Of a DNA stretch of 64,000 nt, positions 35,971-44,276 are shown in pieces. The position numbers were made by a program, and so were the translations under genes. A model generated the notes under the pieces. It was not told the origin of the DNA. It made no database searches and worked only from the letters and a program-made list of their open reading frames with translations. The DNA comes from Nemertoderma westbladi (Eukaryota; Xenacoelomorpha; Nemertodermatida; Nemertodermatidae). The stretch covers positions 496,001-560,000 of the forward strand of contig JAUCBJ010001846.1 in assembly GCA_032718475.1 (NCBI GenBank), given 5' to 3'. The stretch's first letter is position 1, and every line of letters begins with the position of its first letter.

Positions 35971-36341
35971 ACACCCTGCCTTTTCAATTGCTTAAACCTC
36001 AAAAATGGTACAAACGTGCTTGGATTAAAACTACTCAAGACATAACATTTCATCTTGATAAGCTGTACACCGTTCCCAGAGGTTTCAAATTTGATGGCGC
36101 CTCCGTTCCACGTATTTTTAGATGGCTCTTTAGCCCCTATGGTGGCTGGATGAAAGCCGCTTGTGTGCATGATTGGTGTTATCAAACACACAAAGTCAGT
36201 AAACACTTTGCAGATCAATGGTTTCGGAACAAGATTATAGAGATCGGCTGTCCAAAAATCATCGCCTGGAATATTTGGTTAGGTTTACAACTTGTTGGTT
36301 GGCTGTATTGGTTTAAAAGAAATCACGTTAAGGATATTTAG
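35967..36341 (+). CDS. DUF1353 family phage protein
   Basis: A 124-residue protein with the DUF1353 core: YTVPRGFKFDGASVPRIFRWLF and the HDWCY block (about residues 70-74). A C-terminal Trp-rich hydrophobic helix follows. The family is common in phage late or lysis regions; its function is unknown. It is coupled to the holin gene (ATGA). Confidence 0.75.
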   Translation: MNTLPFQLLKPQKWYKRAWIKTTQDITFHLDKLYTVPRGFKFDGASVPRIFRWLFSPYGGWMKAACVHDWCYQTHKVSKHFADQWFRNKIIEIGCPKIIAWNIWLGLQLVGWLYWFKRNHVKDI

Positions 36342-37261
36342 ATTATGACCTTACAGACCACATCATCACCAGTGAAGACCTCACCTTTGACAAAATCAAA
36401 GCACAAATAAACGGATTAAGCGACAGCAATAATAAATGCACATCTAAAACATTTGCTCTAAACAAAAAGTTGGTATTAGATGGTAACCAATCCCTAAACC
36501 TCGGTAACAACATCACCTACCAATTCACTGACACCAACCGATTCTTAAACATCAGTTCTAACTTTACCTCTGTTGTTTCAGGCAAAGTGATTGAGGATAA
36601 ACGTGTTGGGGTGATTCACCTCACACACTTTAACAACACCACAGCACAACAAGTTATTATTAACAACAGTGTTGAAACGCACCGGGTGCTTGTGGTGAGC
36701 CAAAATAACTCTAACTACCCAAGAATGCTAATTAACAACGCCCATGCTGATTCAACACTTAAAATGACCATGACCTCCATTGATGCCACTACACCTCATG
36801 TTTATTTTAAAGGCGGATGGGTCGGTAAAAATGAGGTCATTGTGGAGAACTGTTCTTACACGCCAGTCAATGACAATTGGTTTAATATTGTTGAGGTAAA
36901 CGCAGATCAACCCTTTAAAACCCTGCCAGAAGTGGCTTACCCATCAGCAGGCTACAAGTACGCCGGCAAATGCGCACAATTTGGTAATGCTAATGCCAAT
37001 ACAAGTCTGGATGGATTAGTGTCAGATATTGGCATTGGAACGTCTAATTATGTTTATCACCCTGCGTTTTCTAACCGCAAGATTAGTTTTAGATATGATT
37101 TTAAATTTGATTTTACAGGCGAATATTTAAATGGTGCTAAATTAGGATTCTTTTCAGGTAGCACAAAATATAAAGAGCAAGATTTAACTTTAAATACTTT
37201 TACAATTAACAATGTTGTGCTGCTTAAAGGCGACACAAGAGGTGGTTCAGGTGGCTTATAG
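36332..37261 (+). pseudogene. Fibre-like beta-repeat protein, no proper start
   Basis: The frame is open from 36332 (after a stop at 36329) to 37261 but has no ATG near its beginning; TTG at 36470 is the first usable codon. The product (about 260-310 residues) is Asn/Thr/Val-rich with a repeated beta pattern and ends in GDTRGGSGGL, a glycine-rich tip like that of the broken fibre at 32421. I take it as the C-terminal part of a receptor-binding protein whose 5' end was lost. Confidence 0.5.
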
Positions 37262-37269
37262 CCACCTGA
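37247..37269 (+). terminator. Hairpin over the last codon of the fibre fragment
   Basis: Perfect 9-base stem TCAGGTGGC / GCCACCTGA with loop TTATA. There is no T-run after it, so it is a weak or Rho-assisted terminator, or an mRNA-stabilising hairpin. It ends the last phage coding frame. Confidence 0.45.
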
Positions 37270-37596
37270 TGCATGAAGAAATTCAACCGAAAAACAGGAA
37301 TCAAACCAAACTCTCTGATTATTGATCTCAAATGAGGTTTCTTCGTGAAGACTGGAGTAACACACATTCTGAAAACTACAAAAAGATACTAAAAACACCC
37401 CAACGTCAAACACACCAAAAAATCACGGCGATTTATCTATGAAAGAAAATGACATTGATTTTGGAAAAAATGTTTCAAAACAAGTGTAAAACACACATAA
37501 AATGTGCTTAAAACCATACATTTTCTCCACCAAAAGAAACATTTTTGAAACAAAAACGAACATTCAATACCTTTTTAAAGGGTATTTAATAGATAA

Positions 37597-37621
37597 TTAA
37601 TAACCATTTAATGGTTATTAA
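37597..37621. promoter_or_regulatory. Perfect 11-bp inverted repeat
   Basis: TTAATAACCAT, three bases, ATGGTTATTAA. It is symmetrical and A/T-rich, without a following T-run, so an operator is as likely as a terminator. Confidence 0.4.
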
Positions 37622-37710
37622 CTCTGCACGAGATGAAAATAACTTCATCCAACTAGATATCATAAAGTCGCCCCTCAACCGATCTATCTCAATTCTTTAA
37701 GATAGATCAT

Positions 37711-37803
37711 ATGAATACACTACTCCCTCAAAACTCAACACCCTTAGAAACCACCATTGATCAAACGATTGAACAATGGTTAGCTAACCTACCCATCATT
37801 TAA
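37711..37803 (+). CDS. 30-codon ORF at prophage end
   Basis: It begins with ATG after an AAGATAGATC stretch and encodes a 30-residue acidic peptide. No family. It may be the N-terminal stub of a lost gene. Confidence 0.2.
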   Translation: MNTLLPQNSTPLETTIDQTIEQWLANLPII

Positions 37804-37845
37804 CGGAAAAAATCCAAAACAAACTACAGAACTTAAACTAAAAGC

Positions 37846-37928
37846 TTGCAACAGTGTTGCACTGGGTGCAACTTGTGGTTCATGTATTTATCGTGCGGTT
37901 GGTAGGTGATTTATCTTGCGGGCGTACA
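37846..37928. repeat. 83-bp structured direct repeat, copy B
   Basis: Same orientation as copy A (32458-32540), 83 percent identical. The palindrome arms GTTGCAC/GTGCAAC are unchanged while the three loop bases differ, and both tandem ATTTATC-TGCG elements are kept. The histidine kinase frame starts inside it. Confidence 0.85.
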
Positions 37929-38757
37929 CCTTTTTAAGGCATCGTCAGTTGCTAACAGCTTTATGTGTTGTTGGCTGTTGATTTTGATTGGGCTTTTAGT
38001 AGACTCAAATTTATATGATGTCTTTATTGTTATAATTTTTGTTCTTATTTATTTTTTTCTGCACTATTCTGTGAAAGAAAGGGAACACTTAGAAGATTCT
38101 CGTGAAATAACTGGATTAGTGTTATCCAAATATCGTAAAAAAATAGATGAAGAAAGAAAAAACATATCGCGCATGCTGCACGATGCCATCAATCAAAAAT
38201 TAATTGTGACCAGACTCCTGCTACAAAAACTTAAAGAAAACCCAGCAAAAAGCCAGATTGGTGTTATGAATGATTTATTAAAAATTAATAATGAGATTTA
38301 TATTGAATCCAGAAACATCATAAGCGCAGTTAGGGTTGAGACTTTAGAAAGCCTAGGATTGATTGAAGCCATTTATGAATTAATTGATACTTATAAAAAG
38401 CTGGACATAACTATTGATTTCAATTTCCAACATTCTGGGCTGAAAAAATTCACATCAAAAATATCAACCAACGTTTATTGCATTGTAAGTGAGGCTTTGC
38501 TTAATGTTATTAAGCATGCTGGCGCAAATAGCGTGCTGATTGAGTTTAGTCAAATCAAAAAAAAGGAGTATTTACTAAAAATACAAGATAATGGCGTGGG
38601 GTGCTCAAAAATGATGTATGGGATAGGCTTAACTGACATTGAACAAAGAACCCAGGATATCGGCGGAAAAATTAAGATCATATCTTTAGCCAATAAAGGT
38701 GTTAGTCTCATTTTACATTTCTCTGCTGAAGGAAATAACATGATGCTGAATGCCTAA
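37906..38757 (+). CDS. NarX/UhpB-type sensor histidine kinase
   Basis: A 283-residue kinase. There are two N-terminal membrane helices (about residues 22-35 and 38-53) with almost no periplasmic loop, then a HisKA_3 dimerisation helix with the phospho-accepting His92 (SRMLHDAINQ) and an HATPase domain (N-box SEALLNVIKHA, G1 box QDNGVGC, GIGL). GTG 37906 lies inside repeat B; ATG 37963 may be the real start and keeps both helices. A larger sensor domain may have been lost upstream. It converges with the NarL-type gene, overlapping it by 45 bases. Confidence 0.8.
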   Translation: MIYLAGVHLFKASSVANSFMCCWLLILIGLLVDSNLYDVFIVIIFVLIYFFLHYSVKEREHLEDSREITGLVLSKYRKKIDEERKNISRMLHDAINQKLIVTRLLLQKLKENPAKSQIGVMNDLLKINNEIYIESRNIISAVRVETLESLGLIEAIYELIDTYKKLDITIDFNFQHSGLKKFTSKISTNVYCIVSEALLNVIKHAGANSVLIEFSQIKKKEYLLKIQDNGVGCSKMMYGIGLTDIEQRTQDIGGKIKIISLANKGVSLILHFSAEGNNMMLNA

Positions 38758-39364
38758 TTTAGTAAAGTCAGTCACTCTTTTTAAGCCAAGTTTTTCTTTT
38801 ATTTCATGAATTACTTTGTTGACTGTTTTCATGGACAATTTTTGTGTATTTGAAATTTCTTGTTGAGTTTTTCCATTAGCAACCAATATAAATATTACTA
38901 ACTCTCTTTTACTTAAACTTTCGGTTGGGTTAGGGGTTTGTATAGAAGAAAGCGCCATTTTTTGGGCTACTTTAAGTGGAAAATACTTCTCACCTTTTTG
39001 AGCTGCTCGAATGCCACTTGCAAGCTCCTCTAAACTATCATTCTTTCTGATAAAAGCATACGCACCGATTTGATAGCTTTTTTTGATGATGTATGCTTGA
39101 TCAAATTGGCTTAACATGACAATTTTAGCTGAAGGTGCTTTGAGCAAAATAGCCTCACAGGCTTGTAGCCCGCTCTCACTTTGATGATCAAAACGAATAT
39201 CTAAAACCAACACATCTGGCTGCGTTTTTAGATACGCTTTGTATAAATTTTTTGTACTCGTTAATGTTTTTATCACACTGATGCCATGTGTTTTTTAAGG
39301 CTTCTTGAAAACCTTTGAGTAAAAGCTCATGGTCATCTACCAACATCACGTTAATATTTCTCAT
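38713..39364 (-). pseudogene. NarL/FixJ-type response regulator, frameshifted
   Basis: It starts at ATG 39364 with the receiver N-terminus (MLVDDHELLLKGFQ). At about 39280-39295 the frame shifts after EALKNT. The second frame carries the rest of the receiver (phospho-acceptor Asp in VLVLDIRF, Lys in FIRKNDS) and a LuxR-type HTH (LSKRELVIFILVANGKTQQEI, LSMKTVNKVIHEIKEKLG). The second frame alone lacks the acidic pocket. It was the natural partner of the convergent kinase. Confidence 0.82.
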
Positions 39365-39527
39365 TGCGATTAAGGCCTTAATCAAATCATAACAAATTAT
39401 GTTTTTACCTAGAAAAATTCACAACAAAGTGACTCTAATAAAAGAATATTTACATGATTTATTTACATAAAGGTCAAAAATAGTGTAAATGCTTAAGCGT
39501 TTCAATTAATAAAAAAGTTAACTAAAA

Positions 39528-39776
39528 ATGAATGAACCTCTATTTCAAGTGGGTGACACTATCTCTTATGGACTGAAAATTCAAAAAATCATATAGGGTC
39601 AAGAAACAAGCTACCCTTTAAATAACAAAAAAGTTAGTGAAAGAAAGTTAATTGCTCATCTAATTAAAAACACATCGTTTAGCACTATCGTGCAATTTGT
39701 GACGACAATCAAAAAAGGATTAGACAAGCGAGCCTTCAAAGACGCTGTCTCTATTTTAGCCTCAAATTACGAATAA
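39528..39776 (+). pseudogene. Small gene with internal stop, unrecognised
   Basis: ATG 39528 opens a frame that meets TAG at 39594-39596 and then continues in the same frame to TAA at 39774-39776, about 82 residues in all. The C-terminal part is helical and basic. No family recognised. It lies between the regulator and ratA, with only degraded-looking sequence after it (39777-39933). Confidence 0.4.
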
Positions 39777-39933
39777 ACATCAACATTTAAGGGGCTGATG
39801 GGCTTAATGCTGACGTACGCCTACAAAACAAACTGCTTGTACAGCAAAAAGTACTGGTGTGTGCAGACTGGTTAAGCATTCACAATCATATTAACCTAAA
39901 ATGCATTACAAAAAGAGTTGTTAGGCACATTAT

Positions 39934-40368
39934 TTAGTGGCCAATAGATTGCTCAGCAAGCTGAATAAAAGCCTGCATTTGCTGATGGGTAACATGCCTA
40001 AGGGCACTTTGAAGGGTTTGGTTGAGCAGCCAGTTTTTCATTAAAAAATGTAATGTAAATTGAACTTTCAGCTCATTTTTTACAGGTGTTAAAAGCCACT
40101 GGCCATTTAAATGTTTAAAAGGGCCTGCGTGCAGTTTCATATCAATTTGATGGGGATTTCGGTACGTGTTTTTGGTTGAAAACTGGGCCGTCAGTGGCCC
40201 GTATTTCACCCCCAATATACCCATGCCTGAGTGCTCATCAATGGGTTGGTAACTTGAATGCGTGCAAAAGGGCAAAAAGTTTTGATAATGTTCAACATTT
40301 TGGATAATGGCATATAAATGACCTTGGTTGCATTGCGTGTAGGCGCACTCTTTAATGATGTATTTCAT
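39934..40368 (-). CDS. ratA: RatA-type START-like (SRPBCC) protein
   Basis: A 144-residue protein of the Coq10/RatA polyketide cyclase-like family. The N-terminus shows the family pattern (YAIIQNVEHYQNFLPFCTHS). The middle reads KYGPLTAQFSTKN, and there is a long C-terminal helix. Members bind hydrophobic ligands; the E. coli protein has been described both as a ribosome-association inhibitor and as a ubiquinone-related factor. ATG 40368 overlaps the moeB-like stop (ATGA). It is the last gene of the hemA operon. Confidence 0.82.
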   Translation of the reverse strand: MKYIIKECAYTQCNQGHLYAIIQNVEHYQNFLPFCTHSSYQPIDEHSGMGILGVKYGPLTAQFSTKNTYRNPHQIDMKLHAGPFKHLNGQWLLTPVKNELKVQFTLHFLMKNWLLNQTLQSALRHVTHQQMQAFIQLAEQSIGH

Positions 40369-41117
40369 TTTGTTTGGCAAGTTTGACAATCGCTGTCTTT
40401 TTCAAAGGGGCGTTTTTCAAAGTTCATACTGAGTGCATCAATACTCAATAATGTGTTGATGAGTTCAGCGCCGATACCTGCAAGTATTTTAATGGCTTCA
40501 ATGGCGGCTAAGGTACCGACAAGGCCTACCAGTGGGCCTAAGATTCCAGAATCGCTACATTGTTCGCTAAAGGGGTTTTCAAGGGCTGATAGTTTGTCGT
40601 ATAAACAATTATAACAGGCCGAGTGTGGGTGATCAAAGGTGGTAATTTGGGCATTAAAACCAATAGCCGCCGCCATGATATGGTAAATTTTCGCTTGATA
40701 GGCATCATCATTGATTAAAAACCGTGTTTGAAAGTTATCTGCGCAATCAATGATAAGGTTGATTTGTTTAAGGTGTGTGCGGGCTTGGCTGCTTTGGTTG
40801 TAGTTGGGTAGGGTGTGTATGATAATTTCATGGTTGAGCAATTGAAGATTTTTCTCAGTTTGTTTGGCTTTATGTTGGCCAATGTGTTTTTCTTGATAAG
40901 TAATTTGGCGTTGTAGGTTGGTGATGTCAATTTTGTCATCATCGGCTAAATAAAGCGTGCCAACGCCTGAAGCAGCTAGATAACTAGCACATATTGAACC
41001 AATTCCTCCTAGGCCAATAATCATTACCTTGCTGGCAAATAAGGCTTCTTGGCCGTCTAGGTCAATGGGCGGCAGAAAAATGTTTTTGCTGTAGCGGGCG
41101 AGTTGTTCGTTGTTCAT
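40365..41117 (-). CDS. moeB: MoeB/ThiF-family adenylyltransferase
   Basis: A 250-residue E1-like enzyme that adenylates the C-terminal Gly of a ubiquitin-like sulfur carrier (MoaD or ThiS). It shows the nucleotide loop GLGGIGS (residues 35-41), LADDDKID and NLQRQ blocks, the CADNFQTR region, and zinc-binding pairs CYNC and CQTC near the end. MoeB and ThiF cannot be separated by eye. The hemA-prfA-prmC-moeB order favours MoeB/HesA annotation, as in E. coli relatives. ATGA overlaps on both sides. Confidence 0.85.
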   Translation of the reverse strand: MNNEQLARYSKNIFLPPIDLDGQEALFASKVMIIGLGGIGSICASYLAASGVGTLYLADDDKIDITNLQRQITYQEKHIGQHKAKQTEKNLQLLNHEIIIHTLPNYNQSSQARTHLKQINLIIDCADNFQTRFLINDDAYQAKIYHIMAAAIGFNAQITTFDHPHSACYNCLYDKLSALENPFSEQCSDSGILGPLVGLVGTLAAIEAIKILAGIGAELINTLLSIDALSMNFEKRPFEKDSDCQTCQTK

Positions 41118-41938
41118 CGTTTGGCAGTTGTGAAACGGGGGTGATTTTGATGGTCAAGATGGGTGGTGATGTGTGTGAATTTTTTATTTTTCAAAGCTTG
41201 CCAAATAACACTTTTTTGATCGAAGCCATGTTCGATGATCAATGTTGCGTTAGGGGTAAGGTAAGGCGGTGCGTGCTCAATGATGTGCAAAATATCGGCT
41301 AGACCTCCTTTTTGAGCAAAGCGAGCACTATCAGGTTCAAAGGTGTATTCAGTGTGCTGGGTCGCTTTAGGGTCAACATAGGGGGGGTTGGTGATGATGG
41401 CATCAAAGGTTTGTAAGGGAATTTCACTAAACCAGTGGCTTTTGTAGAAAGTGATGTTTAGTTTTTGTTGTTGGCTGTTTTTTTTGGCCACAGCAAGTGC
41501 TTTTGAGCAGTGATCACAGCCGTGAATCTCCCATTGGGGGCGGTTGTGTTTAAGGGCAAGTGCAATGCAGCCGCTTCCTGTGCCTAAGTCCAGTATTTTT
41601 TGGCGTTTAGCGCCGTGGTTTTTTAGGGTATAGTCGATCAGTTGTTCGGTTTCATCTCGCGGGATGAGCACATCAGTTGTGATGCTCAGTGTAAGGTTAA
41701 AGAAATCAGCTTTTTGGGTGAGGTACTCAAGGGGTGTGTGCTTAGATCGTTTGTTGATTAATTGCTTAAATGTAGTCCATTGTGTGGTGCTAAGTGTTTG
41801 TTCGGGGTAAGCCAACAGTTGCGCAGTTGTTTTGTTTGCTATATGGGCAAGTAATGTGTGGGCATCTTGGGTGGAATTTAAAAGGTGATTAAGTGTTTGT
41901 TGGCCGTACTCGATGGCTTGGTTATAGGGTGTCGTCAT
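41114..41938 (-). CDS. prmC: Release factor glutamine methyltransferase
   Basis: PrmC methylates the glutamine of the GGQ motif in RF1 and RF2. It is 274 residues with a helical N-terminal domain and a SAM-binding loop DLGTGSGCIAL (about 117-127). The NPPY motif (184-187) contacts the Gln side chain. It overlaps prfA, its substrate gene, by 17 bases. Confidence 0.95.
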   Translation of the reverse strand: MTTPYNQAIEYGQQTLNHLLNSTQDAHTLLAHIANKTTAQLLAYPEQTLSTTQWTTFKQLINKRSKHTPLEYLTQKADFFNLTLSITTDVLIPRDETEQLIDYTLKNHGAKRQKILDLGTGSGCIALALKHNRPQWEIHGCDHCSKALAVAKKNSQQQKLNITFYKSHWFSEIPLQTFDAIITNPPYVDPKATQHTEYTFEPDSARFAQKGGLADILHIIEHAPPYLTPNATLIIEHGFDQKSVIWQALKNKKFTHITTHLDHQNHPRFTTAKR

Positions 41939-43022
41939 TTTTAAGGTCGGCCAGTTTTTGGAGTTTTTCTTCTTTCATTAAAGGAATCAACAGTATGTCA
42001 AGATCGCCTTCAAGCACGGCGTTTAGTTGGTGTAGGGTGAGTTTAATGCGATGATCCGTGATTCGAGATTGAGGAAAGTTATAGGTTCTAATTTTTTCAG
42101 ACCGATCTCCACTGCCCACTAGTTTTTTGCGAGATAGGTCATGGGAGGCTTTAATTGCGCGTTGGCGATTGTCCATGATTTTACTGCTTAAAAGGGATAG
42201 GGCTTTGGCTTTGTTTTTGTGTTGGGAGCGCTCCTCTTGGCATTCAACCACAATGTTTTCAGGTAGGTAGGTGATACGAACAGCGGAATCGGTTTTGTTG
42301 ATATGCTGCCCGCCTGCACCACTTGCACGAAAGGTGTCAACGCGGATGTCTTTAGTGTCAATCTCAACAGATTCGGCAGTTTCCATCTCAGGTAGTACCG
42401 CCACAGTACAGGCTGATGTGTGCACGCGGCCTTGGGATTCAGTGGTGGGGATGCGCTGAACTCGATGGGTGCCCGATTCAAATTTGAGTTTGGAGTAGAC
42501 TTGATTTCCTTCAATGTTGATGACCGCAATTTTATAGCCGTTTTGGTCAGAGGTTTGGGTATTAACAATATGTGTTTGCCATTTTTGGATGTCGCAGTAG
42601 CGAATGTACATTCGCATGAGGTCTGCCACAAATAAAGCAGCTTCCTCACCCCCTGTGCCTGCACGTATTTCTAAAAATACGTTGCGTTCATCATCGGGGT
42701 CTTTGGGTAACAGCAGTAGGTTGAGTTGGTTTTCTTGGTCTTTTAAGGTGGTTTGAAGGTGCTTAATTTCATCTTCAAAGAGTGTCTGAAGTTCGCCGTC
42801 GGTTTCGCTTATCAGCGAGGTTTGGGTTTGATGAAGTTCTTGTTGTGTGCTTTGGTAGTTTTGGTAGTGGTTGATGATGGGTTTAATTTTAGCCAGCTCT
42901 TTGGCTAGTTTTTGAAATTGTGCTTGATTATCAAGTGCGTCTTGTTGGCTAAGTAGGTGGTTTATTTCTTCTTGTCGTTCTGCTAGGTGGTCTAGTTTGA
43001 CAAGTAGTGAGGGGGGGATCAT
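41922..43022 (-). CDS. prfA: Peptide chain release factor 1
   Basis: RF1 reads UAA and UAG and releases the peptide. It is 366 residues. GGQ is at 237-239 in a GAGGQHINKTDSAVR context. The stop-codon-reading tripeptide is PTT (192-194; PxT is the RF1 type). It lies between hemA (21 bases upstream) and prmC. Confidence 0.97.
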   Translation of the reverse strand: MIPPSLLVKLDHLAERQEEINHLLSQQDALDNQAQFQKLAKELAKIKPIINHYQNYQSTQQELHQTQTSLISETDGELQTLFEDEIKHLQTTLKDQENQLNLLLLPKDPDDERNVFLEIRAGTGGEEAALFVADLMRMYIRYCDIQKWQTHIVNTQTSDQNGYKIAVINIEGNQVYSKLKFESGTHRVQRIPTTESQGRVHTSACTVAVLPEMETAESVEIDTKDIRVDTFRASGAGGQHINKTDSAVRITYLPENIVVECQEERSQHKNKAKALSLLSSKIMDNRQRAIKASHDLSRKKLVGSGDRSEKIRTYNFPQSRITDHRIKLTLHQLNAVLEGDLDILLIPLMKEEKLQKLADLKNDDTL

Positions 43023-43043
43023 AAGCGGGTAAAGGTGTTTGTT

Positions 43044-44264
43044 TTATTTGGATGATTTATTAAGTAGCATGAGTGTTTTTTTATCGTCATCTTGGCCGGG
43101 GCAGTAATTGAAATATTTTAATGTGGGGTGCATAAGCTGTTGGGTGAGTTTTTTAACAGTTTGACGCAGAATGTGTTCAGGTGTTTGGTTGTTTTTAAGT
43201 TGTGTGAGTGCTTCGTCAAGGATGTTTTGTTTGATGTGTTGGCATTGGGTTTGGTAGTGGTCAAGCAAGGGTTTGAATTGGGTGGATTCAAGCCATTTCA
43301 TGTAGTCTTTGGTGTGGTGTTGGATGATATTTTCTGCTTGGTTGAGTGCTTTTTGTTGTGCTAGGTGGGGGTGCTTGGCAGCCACTTGCAGGCGGTCAAT
43401 ATTAATAACGGTTTTGTTGGGGTTTTCAATGATGGTGGGGTTAACATTTCGAGGAATCGCTAAGTCGATCATCAATTGCTGAGTGTGGGGGGCAAGCATT
43501 TCGGGTTGGATGATGGGTTCAAAGGCGCTTGTGGCTGAGAATATAGTGGAGGTGTTTTTGATCAGTTGATATCGATCTGACCATGGCATGGGCGTTAATT
43601 GATATTCGCCAGCAACTTGTTTGGCGTTATCATCCGAGCGATTAATAATGATAATTTGTTGGGTATTGAGTTTACTTAGGTGTAGGGCGATGTTTTTGGT
43701 GGTATCCCCCGCGCCGATCAGTAAAATAGGTTGCTCGCCTAAATCACTTTTATGTTTTTTTGCCCAGCTAACGGCAATGGAAGCGACGGATGTTTTTTTA
43801 GACCCAATGGGTGTTTTTGATCGTACTTGTTTAGATACATGAAAGCTTTTTTGGATGAGTTTGTGTAAGTATTTTTTAATGCTTTCTGCTTGCTGGTGCA
43901 GTTGATATATTTCTTTGCATTGGCTAAGGATTTGTGTTTCACCCAATACCATCGAATCAATCCCGCAGATAACGCGAAAAAAATGTTTGATGGCTTCTTG
44001 ATTGGTCATTTCATAAATGTAGTTGCGACTGACCCCTTTGGATTGAAGATATTCACTGACGTGCTGAAAAAATTTGTTATTATCACCAATGGCATAAAAC
44101 TCTGTTCTGTTGCAGGTAGATATGACAAAATATTCGGTAATATTGTCAACTTCTTTAGAATAGTTTAAAAAAGTTAGTAAGTCTGTATTGCCAAGTGATG
44201 CGCGTTCTCTGATTTCGATCGGTGCGGTTTTATAATTGATGCCGCTGGCGTAGATTGTGATCAT
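43044..44264 (-). CDS. hemA: Glutamyl-tRNA reductase
   Basis: HemA reduces glutamyl-tRNA(Glu) to glutamate semialdehyde, the first step of the C5 route to tetrapyrroles. It is 406 residues. The catalytic Cys51 is in STCNRTEF. The GETQILSQ block and an NADPH-binding fold (IGAGDTTKNIALHL) are present. It is first in the hemA-prfA-prmC operon and divergent from the TPR gene with only 12 bases between start codons. Confidence 0.96.
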   Translation of the reverse strand: MITIYASGINYKTAPIEIRERASLGNTDLLTFLNYSKEVDNITEYFVISTCNRTEFYAIGDNNKFFQHVSEYLQSKGVSRNYIYEMTNQEAIKHFFRVICGIDSMVLGETQILSQCKEIYQLHQQAESIKKYLHKLIQKSFHVSKQVRSKTPIGSKKTSVASIAVSWAKKHKSDLGEQPILLIGAGDTTKNIALHLSKLNTQQIIIINRSDDNAKQVAGEYQLTPMPWSDRYQLIKNTSTIFSATSAFEPIIQPEMLAPHTQQLMIDLAIPRNVNPTIIENPNKTVINIDRLQVAAKHPHLAQQKALNQAENIIQHHTKDYMKWLESTQFKPLLDHYQTQCQHIKQNILDEALTQLKNNQTPEHILRQTVKKLTQQLMHPTLKYFNYCPGQDDDKKTLMLLNKSSK

Positions 44265-44276
44265 GGGGCAAGCATA

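Larger units (their letters stand above)
37270..37845. other. Mostly non-coding stretch at prophage right end
   Basis: A/T-rich, no convincing gene above 30 codons. It contains an imperfect hairpin around 37566-37586 (AATACCTTT against AAGGGTATT), the perfect 11-base inverted repeat at 37597-37621, and a short frame at 37711-37803. Related AAATGTTTC / GAAACATTT segments (about 37470 and 37550) could pair. It looks like phage control DNA that has lost its genes. Confidence 0.5.
15789..37928. mobile_element. Cryptic Mu-like prophage
   Basis: Starting with a 19-base repeat and ending at the second 83-base repeat, this block holds genes matching Mu/FluMu gpI, gpT, gp35 to gp38, gpG, gpL, gpM, gp41, tape measure, gpN, gpP, gp45 to gp48 and fibres, nearly all in Mu order. 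A holin and several fibre-like frames follow. Transposase, integrase, terminase, portal and lysin are not visible, and about a third of the late frames are broken. Boundaries are inferred from gene content and repeats. The right part (32.46-37.93 kb) may be a separate element. Confidence 0.85.

Noticed and set aside
37270-37845. Diversity-generating retroelement or invertible segment near the fibre genes
   Set aside because: No reverse transcriptase, template repeat pair, invertase gene or inverted repeats around the fibres were found; the flanking repeats are direct.
42188-42664. 158-codon frame in the same strand as prfA
   Set aside because: Out-of-frame reading of prfA, whose GGQ-containing frame is clearly the real one.
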